33,801 nt of DNA from the IMG/VR virus record IMGVR_UViG_3300042397_001578, positions 1 through 33,801 of that record. One strand, given 5' to 3'. Positions 23,533 to 30,378 of the stretch are shown in pieces (within the stretch, counting starts at the first letter, position 1; every line of letters starts with the position of its first letter). Under the pieces are notes generated by a model. The model ran no database searches and was not told the DNA's origin. It saw nothing but the letters and a program-made list of their open reading frames with translations. A program made the position numbers and the translations under genes. Origin of the DNA: a virus.

Positions 23533-24855
23533 ATGAGCGCACCACGTCTAACATTCCCGTATTCAGGTGGAGGCGGCGGCGGCGGCATCAGCGGCAGCGG
23601 GACCGCCGGCTATCTTGCCCAATTCACCGGAGGCACGGCGATCGGTGACTCCCCCATCCGCGCCAGCGGGACGAACGTAGCGATCGACGCATCCGTTTCG
23701 CCCAGCTTCAAGCTCAAAGTCAACGGCGACACGGACATCGTCGGTCGCATCGACGCGGTGAGCTCGCGCATCAGCACAATGAGCAGCGGCCTAAGCAACG
23801 ACCTCGTGCTCCAGCGCGACGGCGTCGAGGCCGCTCGCATCATCGCGGGCGGGCTCCTCGGCGTCGGATGCACCGATCCGGGGAACACCCTGGAGACGTA
23901 CGCGAGCACGGCGAGCGGCATTCGCGCGAGCAGTGACACGCTGGCAAACATTGGCATTTTCCAGAATTCGGGCAACGCAACGGGCGCGTCGATCACCATG
24001 CGCAAAGCGCGCGGCACCCGTGCAACCCCTTCGGCCGTCACCAGCGGCGACACCATCGGCACGGTGCAGTTTTCGGCGTACGGCACGGGCGGCAACGTCG
24101 TGTCGAGCATCGCGTCGAGCGTCGTGGCGTACACGAGCCCGACCAACATCAGCAGCAACCTTACCTTTGGCACGTCGCCGAGCGGCTCTGCGGCAGCAGT
24201 CACGCGCATGACGATTGACCAGGCGGGAAATGTTGGCATCGGCACAGCGAGCCCGGCATCGCCGCTGCACGTTGGCGGCGGCAACAACACGGGCATCGTT
24301 ACGACGGGGCCGACTGTGTACGTCGCAAACAGCGGCACTACGTCGTTTGTTGTCCGCGACGCAACCAACGGGATCGAGTCGTTTTTGTATTGCGGCTCGT
24401 CTGTCGTGCTTGCTGGCGCGGCGTCTAACCATCCGTATCAAATTCGAACCAACAACGCGACGCGCATCACGATTAGCGCCGCAGGCGACACGTCGATCGC
24501 CAACACGCTGTCTTTCAACTCCGGCTACGGTTCCGCCGCCGTGGCCTACGGAACGCGCGCGTGGGTGAATTTCAACGGGACGGGCGTTGTGGCGATCCGA
24601 GGCTCTGGGAACGTGTCCACAATCACCGATCTAGGCGTCGGCAGCTATTCGGTCAATTTTACGACAGCAATGCCAGACGTAAACTATTCTGCGCACGCGA
24701 CCGTTGGATATGATGGGACGGTCGGTTCAGGCATTTTCGCAAGCGTTGACCGAAGCTCCGCAGCAGCGGCCGTTGGCTCGGTAAGGGTGTACCTGTTCAA
24801 CACGACGTTCGCCGTCGCAGATAGCACCATGGTTTTTGTTTCGGTGACGAGGTGA
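23533..24855 (+). CDS. Tail fibre protein (receptor-binding candidate)
   Basis: 440 residues; I use ATG 23533, behind GGGAGG and one base after the upstream stop, not 23479. It begins with a Gly7 linker (residues 12-18), contains fibre motifs such as QAGNVGIGTASPASPLHVGG, and ends in a domain typical of phage fibre tips (AWVNFNGTGVVAIRGSGNVS then ITDLGVGSYSVNFTTAMPDV). Low-complexity Ser/Thr/Gly with short periodic strands fits a trimeric beta fibre. It would bind the host surface. No intramolecular chaperone or enzyme motif seen. Confidence 0.8.
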   Translation: MSAPRLTFPYSGGGGGGGISGSGTAGYLAQFTGGTAIGDSPIRASGTNVAIDASVSPSFKLKVNGDTDIVGRIDAVSSRISTMSSGLSNDLVLQRDGVEAARIIAGGLLGVGCTDPGNTLETYASTASGIRASSDTLANIGIFQNSGNATGASITMRKARGTRATPSAVTSGDTIGTVQFSAYGTGGNVVSSIASSVVAYTSPTNISSNLTFGTSPSGSAAAVTRMTIDQAGNVGIGTASPASPLHVGGGNNTGIVTTGPTVYVANSGTTSFVVRDATNGIESFLYCGSSVVLAGAASNHPYQIRTNNATRITISAAGDTSIANTLSFNSGYGSAAVAYGTRAWVNFNGTGVVAIRGSGNVSTITDLGVGSYSVNFTTAMPDVNYSAHATVGYDGTVGSGIFASVDRSSAAAAVGSVRVYLFNTTFAVADSTMVFVSVTR

Positions 24856-24859
24856 CCAA

Positions 24860-25162
24860 ATGAACAAGGCAGTAATTTACCAGCACGATGGCGGCGTAGC
24901 TGTCCTTTACCCGACCCCCGAGGCCCTCGCATCGTGGACCATCGAGCAAATCGCCGCGAAGGACGTGCCGCACGGCAAGCCGTTCAAGGTCGTCTCGGTC
25001 GAGGACATCCCCACGGACCGCACCTTCCGCAACGCCTGGGAGGTTGATGCGGCGGTGCTGACGGACGGCGTCGGCGCAGAGTCTAACGAATTCCCCAAGC
25101 CGCCCGAGCCCGCCACGCCCGTGGAGCCCGAGCCCGTGCAATCCGAAGAGGTGCAATCGTGA
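24860..25162 (+). CDS. Fibre-linked small protein (100 aa)
   Basis: ATG 24860, GAGGTGACC upstream. The centre has KVVSVEDIPTDRTFRNAWEV (about 43-62), a phrase I recognise from small proteins encoded just after tail fibres in many phages. The C-terminus is Pro/Glu-rich (PPEPATPVEPEPVQSEEVQ). Its role is not established; by position it may assist fibre folding or attachment. It overlaps the next gene by 4 bp (GTGA). Confidence 0.6.
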   Translation: MNKAVIYQHDGGVAVLYPTPEALASWTIEQIAAKDVPHGKPFKVVSVEDIPTDRTFRNAWEVDAAVLTDGVGAESNEFPKPPEPATPVEPEPVQSEEVQS

Positions 25163-25404
25163 TCAGCGTCAACATGCCCAAGGCGAAGACCATCGCACAC
25201 ACGATGCGCCGCGCCGCGCGAGAGTCCGAATTCGCGCCGCATGATGCGGTCATCGCGCGCCGCATCCCCGGCTCCGACGACGTGGCCGCAGAGTCCGCGC
25301 GCCAATCCATCCGCGAGAAGTACGCGCTCATTCAGGACGCCATCGAAGTGGCGACTGACGTTGACGCGCTCAAAACCGTCGTTGACCAATTCGGAGCGCC
25401 ATGA
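25159..25404 (+). CDS. Small helical protein next to the fibre gene (81 aa)
   Basis: GTG 25159 with GAAGAGG upstream. The opening ISVNMPKAKTIAHTMRRAAR and later IREKYALIQDAIEVATDVDA follow the pattern of a common phage small protein found after fibre genes (an N-terminal MDKAR-like helix, a middle region, and a final helix around 'ATDVDALK'). Function unknown. Translation is coupled to both neighbours through 4-bp overlaps. Confidence 0.6.
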   Translation: MISVNMPKAKTIAHTMRRAARESEFAPHDAVIARRIPGSDDVAAESARQSIREKYALIQDAIEVATDVDALKTVVDQFGAP

Positions 25405-25571
25405 ACCCCGAGCAGGCCTTTCGAAACCTCGTCATCGTCGCCAACCGCGCTCAAAAGGCGGGGTTGCTGGAGCTGGCTGAAGCGGTGGGCGTGGCGGAGT
25501 CTATTGAGATTCTGGCCAAGTCCCTAGGCGTCGAGGCTCAACCGCCCGCTCCACCGAGCGACGTGGTATGA
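25401..25571 (+). CDS. Small hypothetical helical protein (56 aa)
   Basis: ATG 25401 overlaps the preceding stop (ATGA), and its own stop overlaps the next start, so it is tightly coupled. Translation: MNPEQAFRNLVIVANRAQKA, then GLLELAEAVGVAESIEILAK and a Pro-rich end (AQPPAPPSDVV). The 'PEQAF.NLV..A..A' opening and 'SIEIL' segment match a small phage protein that commonly follows the previous one. Function unknown. Confidence 0.6.
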   Translation: MNPEQAFRNLVIVANRAQKAGLLELAEAVGVAESIEILAKSLGVEAQPPAPPSDVV

Positions 25572-25837
25572 CTCTCGAAGTCGTCGCCATCGCGGTGAAC
25601 CTGGTCGCCACCATGGCCGGGTTCGCCCTTAGCATTCACCGGTCAGGCCGCGAAATGGGCATCCTGACTACGCGGGTCGAGGGTCTCACCGAGAAGGTCG
25701 CCGACTTGAAGAAGCAGGTCGATGGCATCAAGGTGGATCTGGAGAAAGACGTGGACTCGCTGCGTGATGAGTCCAACCAGCATGGCCAGCGGCTCGCCTC
25801 TTTGGAGGCTAGGCAGCGCAACGGGACTTCGTACTAA
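25568..25837 (+). CDS. Membrane-anchored coiled-coil protein (89 aa); holin or inner spanin candidate
   Basis: Residues 3-24 form a transmembrane helix (LEVVAIAVNLVATMAGFALS), followed by a basic SIHRSGREMG and then a heptad-like coiled coil to the end (TTRVEGLTEKVADLKKQVDG, then IKVDLEKDVDSLRDES). This N-in membrane anchor plus periplasmic coiled coil is the layout of inner-membrane spanin subunits, and the gene lies 1.4 kb before the endolysin. A membrane regulator is another reading. Start codon overlaps the previous stop by 4 bp. Confidence 0.6.
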   Translation: MTLEVVAIAVNLVATMAGFALSIHRSGREMGILTTRVEGLTEKVADLKKQVDGIKVDLEKDVDSLRDESNQHGQRLASLEARQRNGTSY

Positions 25838-26058
25838 TGCACGACAAAGTCGAGTTATGGACGGTCTTCATCTGGCCGGTGCTCACCGGCCTGCTGAACA
25901 TCATCCTTCGCGCGCGCACCCCTGAGCAGTGGGTGGTCCTCGGCGAAAGCCACCCGCGTATCGCCGGATGTATCCGGTTTCTCCGGGCAGTTGGCCTCGA
26001 CCCAGCGAAGGCTGTGTCTGGACTTATCGAAGCGACGACTGGCAAACGACCTGAGTGA
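25837..26058 (+). CDS. Single-TM small protein (73 aa); holin candidate
   Basis: ATG 25837 overlaps the upstream TAA by one base. One hydrophobic segment (residues 6-25, ELWTVFIWPVLTGLLNIILR) is followed by a soluble, Gly/Pro-containing C-terminus (GESHPRIAGCIRFLRAVGLD). Small size, one N-terminal membrane helix and position between the coiled-coil membrane protein and endolysin make it a holin candidate, but there is no diagnostic motif. Confidence 0.5.
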   Translation: MHDKVELWTVFIWPVLTGLLNIILRARTPEQWVVLGESHPRIAGCIRFLRAVGLDPAKAVSGLIEATTGKRPE

Positions 26059-26065
26059 GGTTTCC

Positions 26066-26419
26066 ATGGGCGCATTGAAGAAAGCCATCAGCCTTCGAGC
26101 GAAGCACAAGAACCCCAAGGGTGGCCTCACCGAGGCTGGCCGTAAGGCTTACAACCGTGCGACCGGGTCCAACCTGAAGCCCGGAGTAAAAGGTGCGGCG
26201 AACACGCCAGAGAAGATGCGTCGCAAGGGTAGCTTCCTGGTGCGCATGTTCTCTGACCCCAAGGGTGGAGCCGTGAAAGACGGCAAGCCAACTCGTCGCG
26301 CGCTTAGTGCGGCAGCCTGGGGCGAGCCTGTCCCCAAGACGACCGGCGGCATGCTTGCCCTCGCCATCAAGGGCCGCAACATGCTGGCCCGGTACAAGTC
26401 GATGAAGGGCAGCAAATGA
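26066..26419 (+). CDS. DUF6321-like basic phage protein (117 aa)
   Basis: ATG 26066, GAGG upstream. Strongly basic. The core KNPKGGLTEAGRKAYNRATG, then NLKPGVKGAANTPEKMRRKG and SFLVRMFSD, is the pattern of a conserved small phage protein (GGLTxxGRxxYNRxxGSxLKPGV ... RRxSFxxRM) that I associate with DUF6321. It then has GAVKDGKPTRRALSAAAWGE and a helical end. Role unknown; often found in environmental phages. Start follows the previous stop by seven bases and its end overlaps the lipoprotein gene by 4 bp. Confidence 0.65.
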   Translation: MGALKKAISLRAKHKNPKGGLTEAGRKAYNRATGSNLKPGVKGAANTPEKMRRKGSFLVRMFSDPKGGAVKDGKPTRRALSAAAWGEPVPKTTGGMLALAIKGRNMLARYKSMKGSK

Positions 26420-26643
26420 ACTATGCGAAATGGCTGGCGCTTCTGGTGGCTTCTGGTGCGGTTATGGGCTGTAGCACTCCGTGCGCGCGCGTTGCGTCTC
26501 AGGCGATTGCTCTGGACAAGTATTGCGCGGAGGTAGCCAAAGAGGCCAAAGACCCAAAGCTGGCGGTGTCGTGTGCCACGGCGTACATCCAAGTCGTGAC
26601 TGGCCTCACCGAGGGCATGTGCGCTAACGAGGTTGCACGCTGA
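26416..26643 (+). CDS. Small lipoprotein (75 aa); outer spanin candidate
   Basis: Signal peptide MNYAKWLALLVASGAVMGC with a lipobox-like VMG-C (C19) means export and lipidation are likely. The mature part is about 57 residues with further cysteines (C23, C38, C53, C69) and a helix (DKYCAEVAKEAKDPKLAVSC). Outer spanins are small lipoproteins next to endolysins, and a membrane coiled-coil protein lies upstream, so spanin is a fair guess; unlike many Rz1 proteins it is not proline-rich, and the extra cysteines are unusual. Confidence 0.6.
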   Translation: MNYAKWLALLVASGAVMGCSTPCARVASQAIALDKYCAEVAKEAKDPKLAVSCATAYIQVVTGLTEGMCANEVAR

Positions 26644-26948
26644 TGGACGCCATCGCCTGGCTCAACGCCGTCATCGCCATCGTCAACCGCGTAGAGGCCT
26701 CTATTGGGCAGCTGCCGCGCTTTGACGGAGGCAAGCTCATCATGCCAGAGTCGCAGGCGCTTAAGGTCGCCATCGGCCTCCTGGACCCCGCAGAGGTGGC
26801 CAACCTACTGCTGCAGGCAGCGTGCGCTGCGGACCCGGAGCTGCACTCGGCGCTCCACGTCGCGATGCTGAATTCTGCCGGACGAGATTACCGACGCCTC
26901 AAAGCTGCGGTGGTGGAGAAGGTTGATGGGAGTCGAGCGACCGAGTAA
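26643..26948 (+). CDS. Hypothetical helical protein in the lysis region (101 aa)
   Basis: ATG 26643 overlaps the lipoprotein stop (TGATG). The N-terminus is hydrophobic but probably a helix, not a full membrane span (AIAWLNAVIAIVNRVEASIG), followed by an Ala/Leu-rich helical body (PAEVANLLLQAACAADPELH) and a basic end. No family recognised. It overlaps the endolysin gene by 23 bp. Confidence 0.55.
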   Translation: MDAIAWLNAVIAIVNRVEASIGQLPRFDGGKLIMPESQALKVAIGLLDPAEVANLLLQAACAADPELHSALHVAMLNSAGRDYRRLKAAVVEKVDGSRATE

Positions 26949-27528
26949 GGCGACGCCCGTGTCGCCGGAACAAGTCTTTCTCGCGCTGGCTTCTGCATGG
27001 CAGATGCTGGCTGGAACCGCTCCCGACCGTAAGGTCTTGCACATCCTTCATGCGCAGTCAGCGCTGGAAACTGGACATTGGAAGAGCATCTCGAACTACA
27101 ACCTTGGTGGAGCCAAGAGGCACGGCGAGTGCGACTGGACGTATTTCACGACCACCGAGAGGTTCTCTCATTCGGTCGCGGACAAGTACATCGCATCCTC
27201 GAAGCCTGGGTCCGAGGTGACTGTCATCAAAGTGGACCCGTCGTTCAAGACGCTGAAGTTCTCTGGCAAGCAACGGATGAACTGCTTCGCCTCATGGGAA
27301 GACTTGGACTCGGCCTCGAAGGACCATCTCTCGATGCTGTTCCGAAAGTTCCCCAAAGCGATTGAGCAGGCGAAGAAGGGCGACGCCAAGGGCTACGTCC
27401 GGGAACTGAAGAAGGCTGGATACTTCACGGCCTCGGAAGAAGAGTACTCGAAGATCGTCGACAGCATCGCGCGGAGCTACACAAAGAAGCTTTCCAGCGT
27501 GGTGCTCCCAACCGTGGTGATGCTCTGA
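26926..27528 (+). CDS. Endolysin, glucosaminidase-like
   Basis: 200 residues; ATG 26926 has GGAG seven bases upstream (a TTG one codon before is also possible). The N-terminal helix VFLALASAWQMLAG and then HILHAQSALETGHWKSISNY followed by NLGGAKR (39-65) match the glucosaminidase/FlgJ-type muramidase fold, with E48 of SALETG as the likely catalytic acid and the N-Y-N-L-G-G turn after it. A conserved-looking RFSHSVADKYIA helix and LRKFPKAIEQAKKG-type helices follow. It would cleave glycan strands of peptidoglycan. No signal peptide, so a holin is needed for release. Confidence 0.8.
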   Translation: MGVERPSKATPVSPEQVFLALASAWQMLAGTAPDRKVLHILHAQSALETGHWKSISNYNLGGAKRHGECDWTYFTTTERFSHSVADKYIASSKPGSEVTVIKVDPSFKTLKFSGKQRMNCFASWEDLDSASKDHLSMLFRKFPKAIEQAKKGDAKGYVRELKKAGYFTASEEEYSKIVDSIARSYTKKLSSVVLPTVVML

Positions 27529-28052
27529 TGGCCTATACGAACAACGCCCTCCGTGAGACGATTAAACGACGCATCATGGCCGGAGACAAGGGCGGGCGAC
27601 CTGGCCAGTGGTCGGCCCGTAAAGCCCAGCTCCTGGCCCAGCAATACGAGAAGGCTGGCGGCGGCTACCGTGGCGAGAAGACGGGCGCACAGAAGTCGCT
27701 AACCAAGTGGACGGGCGAGGACTGGGGCACCAAGTCGGGCAAACCCTCGACACAGGGAGATAAGGCTACCGGCGAGCGGTACCTCCCGCGCGCTGCGCGC
27801 GAACGTCTCAGCCCTACTGAGTATGCTGCGACGACGGCGAAGAAGCGGAAGGACACCGCGTCCGGCAAACAGTTTTCACGTCAACCTGAGAAGATCGCGG
27901 AGAAGACCTCGATGCCCATGATGTCCGGCAAGAAGAATATTGGCAAGAACCTCACGAAGCTGAAGGAGGAAGGGTATCCTCAGAAGCAAGCTCTTGCGAT
28001 TGCTCTTGATGTGATGCGTCGCGGGAAGAAGAAGAAGAAACAAACAACGTGA
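27528..28052 (+). CDS. DUF5872-like basic protein (174 aa)
   Basis: ATG 27528 overlaps the endolysin stop by one base. The core (KGGRPGQWSARKAQLLAQQY then EKAGGGYRGEKTGAQKSLTK and WTGEDWGTKSG) followed by ERYLPRAARERLSPTEYAAT matches a conserved family I know as DUF5872, seen in phages and algal viruses; function unknown. A helix rich in Lys closes the protein (KEEGYPQKQALAIALDVMRR then GKKKKKQTT). Highly basic, so nucleic acid binding is plausible. Its last 101 bp overlap the convergent minus-strand gene. Confidence 0.7.
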   Translation: MAYTNNALRETIKRRIMAGDKGGRPGQWSARKAQLLAQQYEKAGGGYRGEKTGAQKSLTKWTGEDWGTKSGKPSTQGDKATGERYLPRAARERLSPTEYAATTAKKRKDTASGKQFSRQPEKIAEKTSMPMMSGKKNIGKNLTKLKEEGYPQKQALAIALDVMRRGKKKKKQTT

Positions 28053-28359
28053 CGGCGTGCCGGATGAGGCGCGAGTATGAGCGTCGGTTGTTGATCTTCA
28101 GCCGCGTACAGGTTGTCTCCAGGTTACGGCGCTCGACGGGGTTAAGCCGCACGGTGAACGGCTGCGAGCCAAGCTGGCCGTAGGTGTCTCGTTGCGCCGG
28201 GATGTTCTCGGACTTCAAGCCTTCCAGGGCGATGAGATCCTTGAGGGCCTGGCGAATGACCGAGTTGTACGGCACCTTCTTCTCGGTGCAGTAGATCCTG
28301 AACTTCGCGTCGATGGCGGGTTCGAGCGTGACCTTGAACGTCTGGTTTCGCTTCTTCAC
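27952..28359 (-). CDS. Tandem ribbon-helix-helix-type DNA-binding protein (135 aa)
   Basis: I start it at GTG 28359, which overlaps the rusA stop (GTGA) and has AGAAGG upstream. Two homologous modules: residues 6-46 (QTFKVTLEPAIDAKFRIYCT, then EKKVPYNSVIRQALKDLIAL) and 66-107 (QPFTVRLNPVERRNLETTCT, then RLKINNRRSYSRLIRHAVTL). Both share QxFxVxLxP, a CT pair at the same place and a final helix. A strand plus two helices is the RHH plan (Arc/MetJ/CopG), and duplication would give a single-chain dimer. Probably a transcriptional regulator. The C-terminal tail is Ser/Gln-rich and lies in the overlap with the plus-strand gene. Confidence 0.65.
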   Translation of the reverse strand: MKKRNQTFKVTLEPAIDAKFRIYCTEKKVPYNSVIRQALKDLIALEGLKSENIPAQRDTYGQLGSQPFTVRLNPVERRNLETTCTRLKINNRRSYSRLIRHAVTLFVSSSSSRDASHQEQSQELASEDTLPPSAS

Positions 28360-28877
28360 AGGCGCGCCTTCTTGCTCTTCTCGATGGGCTTGATGCGTAC
28401 GACGGTCTGCCACCACTCAGGTTCCTCTGTCTCGATCCAGTCGATGGTCAGCTTGTGGATCTGCTTGTCGTTGGCCCAAAGCTCGGCCCCCGGCTTCTCG
28501 TTCTTGTGAAGCTGACCGGAGTCCATGATGGTCTTGGCGACGTTGTCGAGGTCTCCCGGCATCTTGGGCGACCAGAACGCAAGGTCGAGGTGCATCGAGA
28601 CGGACGAGTCCCACGCCTTGAAGCGCGCCTCGTGCAGGCCCCGTGCGTAGGCCAAGGACGCGCTCAGCATCGAGCAGTGCTTGCGGTACTCGGTGGGCAT
28701 GAAGCTGCCTCTGCTGGTCACCCTTGGCCGAGGACTGGGCATGATCGGCGCGAAGATGTGGCAGGTCATTGCCCAGCCCATCTCTTCCCACATGTGAACC
28801 GGATATCCCTTGGGCACAGTATGGGCACTGGCCGGGACGTTAACGTCATCTTGTGTAATACGCTTACGCTTGTCCAT
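28356..28877 (-). CDS. rusA: RusA-family Holliday junction resolvase
   Basis: 173 residues from ATG 28877, behind GGAGGAAACC. PSPRPRVTSRGSFMP (47-61) and especially PGDLDNVAKTIMDSGQ (107-122), with D109 and D111 as the acidic pair of a DxDN motif and D137 in ANDKQIHKL as a third metal ligand, are the RusA signature. It cleaves four-way junctions and would resolve recombination or replication intermediates into packageable DNA. The approximately 40-residue N-terminal extension is longer than in E. coli RusA (120 aa). Its stop overlaps the following gene. Confidence 0.85.
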   Translation of the reverse strand: MDKRKRITQDDVNVPASAHTVPKGYPVHMWEEMGWAMTCHIFAPIMPSPRPRVTSRGSFMPTEYRKHCSMLSASLAYARGLHEARFKAWDSSVSMHLDLAFWSPKMPGDLDNVAKTIMDSGQLHKNEKPGAELWANDKQIHKLTIDWIETEEPEWWQTVVRIKPIEKSKKARL

Positions 28878-28892
28878 GGTTTCCTCCTGCGT

Positions 28893-29411
28893 TCATTGAT
28901 ACATCAACCCAGATTCGACGCCAAGTAGAAACTCGGTGGCTTCTTTGGCGACGTCGGCGGGGTCTTCGCCGGACAGCACGCGACGGCGGAACTCTTCGAG
29001 GCGGTCGCCCTCGCGATGCTCGATGACCTGCTTGTTGAGGCCGGTGATGTCTGCGAGCTTGCCTGCTGCCTGCACCGTGGTGCGCAGGTCATTGTCGGCG
29101 AGGCTTCGGTCGATGACCTCGTTGAGCACACCAGCGAGGCGCTCGAAGGCCTTGCCGCTGTGCTTCATGGACATGCGCACGAGGCGCTGGGCATCGCGCT
29201 CGTACTTGGCCATGGTGGACACGCTGCATCCCATCTCTTTGAGCAGCATGTCACGAGCGTTCGAGTCCCATTGCCCAGCGTACATGTGCTTGGCCACGAC
29301 CTCGACGTTGATGTCGGCGTCGCTCGTCTTCGTTGGCAGTAGCGGGCGATCGAGCTTCGGGACTTCTTTTGCCGCCGCGACCGACTGCATGATGGCTTTC
29401 TTCCTGGCCAT
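28893..29411 (-). CDS. HTH DNA-binding protein, small-terminase-like (172 aa)
   Basis: ATG 29411, TGGAGAG upstream. Middle region GQWDSNARDMLLKEMGCSVS then TMAKYERDAQRLVR reads as a helix-turn-helix, followed by a helical region ending TVQAAGKLADITGLNKQVIE, and a final RLEEFRRRVLSGEDPADVAK. The order HTH, helical oligomerisation region, 'AAGKLADITGLN' reminds me of phage terminase small subunits. If so it is unusual in lying on the other strand about 24 kb from the large subunit gene. A replication-linked regulator is the alternative. Confidence 0.5.
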   Translation of the reverse strand: MARKKAIMQSVAAAKEVPKLDRPLLPTKTSDADINVEVVAKHMYAGQWDSNARDMLLKEMGCSVSTMAKYERDAQRLVRMSMKHSGKAFERLAGVLNEVIDRSLADNDLRTTVQAAGKLADITGLNKQVIEHREGDRLEEFRRRVLSGEDPADVAKEATEFLLGVESGLMYQ

Positions 29412-29480
29412 TGTATTCTCTCCAGATACGTGTATTAGCGGCGGGGACGGCTAGGTTTCCTCCCCCACAAAGCTGGGCTG

Positions 29481-29777
29481 TCACTCGGTCTTGCTAGGCT
29501 TCATCCCCCTGGCAGGGCTGAGCTTATATGGGTTTTTGCCAATTCGTCGGGCGATAACCTTGCTGTCCGCCTTGTCCGTCTTGAGGCAGCCGCACGACTT
29601 CACCTGCCCAGATGTAAGCAGGTACGTGATGGCGCGGTGCTTGGTCCCGCAGTCGCACTGGCAGAGCCATGTGCGCTTGCCCTTGGTGGACTTGCACTGC
29701 TCGACGACAACAAGCCTTGCGAAGCGTTTGCCGACGATGCTGTCGTGTCGAGTGCTTCGGTTGTCCGTGTCTTTCAT
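29481..29777 (-). CDS. Small zinc-type protein with CxCxCG...SCGC motif (98 aa)
   Basis: ATG 29777 with AAGG upstream and a 4-bp overlap with the preceding gene. Core: GKRFARLVVVEQC (16-28), then WLCQCDCGTKHRAITYLLTS (37-56) and QVKSCGCLKTDKA (58-70). The CxCxCG plus SCGCL pattern (C39, C41, C43, C62, C64) is common in small phage proteins and in the N-terminal parts of some homing-endonuclease-like proteins; it is a likely zinc or nucleic-acid binding unit. The rest is basic. No nuclease residues (HNH, GIY) are seen, so this is the binding unit alone. Confidence 0.6.
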   Translation of the reverse strand: MKDTDNRSTRHDSIVGKRFARLVVVEQCKSTKGKRTWLCQCDCGTKHRAITYLLTSGQVKSCGCLKTDKADSKVIARRIGKNPYKLSPARGMKPSKTE

Positions 29778-30016
29778 CCTTCGTCCCCCTTCATCGCGCC
29801 CTTCAGCGCCTTGCACAGTTCCGCCGCTGCCTGATAGTGCAGCATCAGCGTCGTGATGCGCTCGTCGTCAACGGTTACGTGTACATGGAAGCATCGCCGG
29901 TCGTGGTCGTCGTTGTGACCAGGTTCGAACGTGATGTGCGCAGAGCACCCCACGCTGTTGTGGTTGCTTGCATCGTTGTCGATGATGGTTGGTGTCATGG
30001 TGAAGTATCCGCTCAT
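29774..30016 (-). CDS. Hypothetical protein, His-rich beta (80 aa)
   Basis: ATG 30016 overlaps the upstream stop (ATGA) and GGAGG is about 11 bp upstream. The centre is rich in His/Asp (NHNSVGCSAHITFEPGHNDD then HDRRCFHVHVTVDDERITTL) with alternating strands, then a helix (MLHYQAAAELCKALKGAMKG). The clustered His and Cys (H, C at about 19-24 and 35-47) could bind a metal. No family recognised. The longer frame upstream (to 30370) overlaps another gene and is rejected. Confidence 0.55.
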   Translation of the reverse strand: MSGYFTMTPTIIDNDASNHNSVGCSAHITFEPGHNDDHDRRCFHVHVTVDDERITTLMLHYQAAAELCKALKGAMKGDEG

Positions 30017-30378
30017 TTCTTCATATCCTCCGCCATTGCCCGCGCTGCGGCGCGGATGAGGTCCATCAATTTTCCGAACGATATCTCTCCGTCGTTGTAC
30101 TCGTGGAGCACCTGCCGCACGCCTTCGTAGCTGAGGCCGTACTCGCGCATTTGCTCGGCCTCCTGGCGAATCATCTGCGAGAAGTTCTGCGCCGCGAAAG
30201 TCTTCATGCGCTCGCACTCCGCCTCCAACTCCCGCACGCGGGCAACGAGCGCCACCACGTCCGCGCGTGCGTCGCTGTTTGCAAGTCGCCCTTCGGGCCA
30301 GCGTCCTTCGATTGCGTCGAGGATTTCTGGAATGGTGCTGGTGAATGGCACCGGCGGCAACGGCTTCCATGGCTTCAT
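30013..30378 (-). CDS. Hypothetical coiled-coil protein (121 aa)
   Basis: ATG 30378 with GAGGAAGCC upstream, the recurrent initiation cassette. After a Pro-rich start (KPWKPLPPVPFTSTIPEIL) it has ADVVALVARVRELEAECERM (39-58), a coiled coil of the 'LVARVRELEAE' type found in several phage early proteins, and then helices to the end (FGKLMDLIRAAARAMAEDMK). No enzymatic motif. The shared RVRELEAEC phrase also occurs in the next upstream gene. Confidence 0.6.
   Translation of the reverse strand: MKPWKPLPPVPFTSTIPEILDAIEGRWPEGRLANSDARADVVALVARVRELEAECERMKTFAAQNFSQMIRQEAEQMREYGLSYEGVRQVLHEYNDGEISFGKLMDLIRAAARAMAEDMKK

Noticed and set aside
23533-24855. Possible diversity-generating retroelement target in the tail fibre gene
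   Set aside because: No second near-identical copy (template repeat) of its 3' end and no reverse transcriptase gene were seen in the window.
28192-28928. Plus-strand frames opposite rusA and its neighbours
   Set aside because: Antisense shadows; the minus-strand frames carry the RusA motif and good ribosome binding sites.
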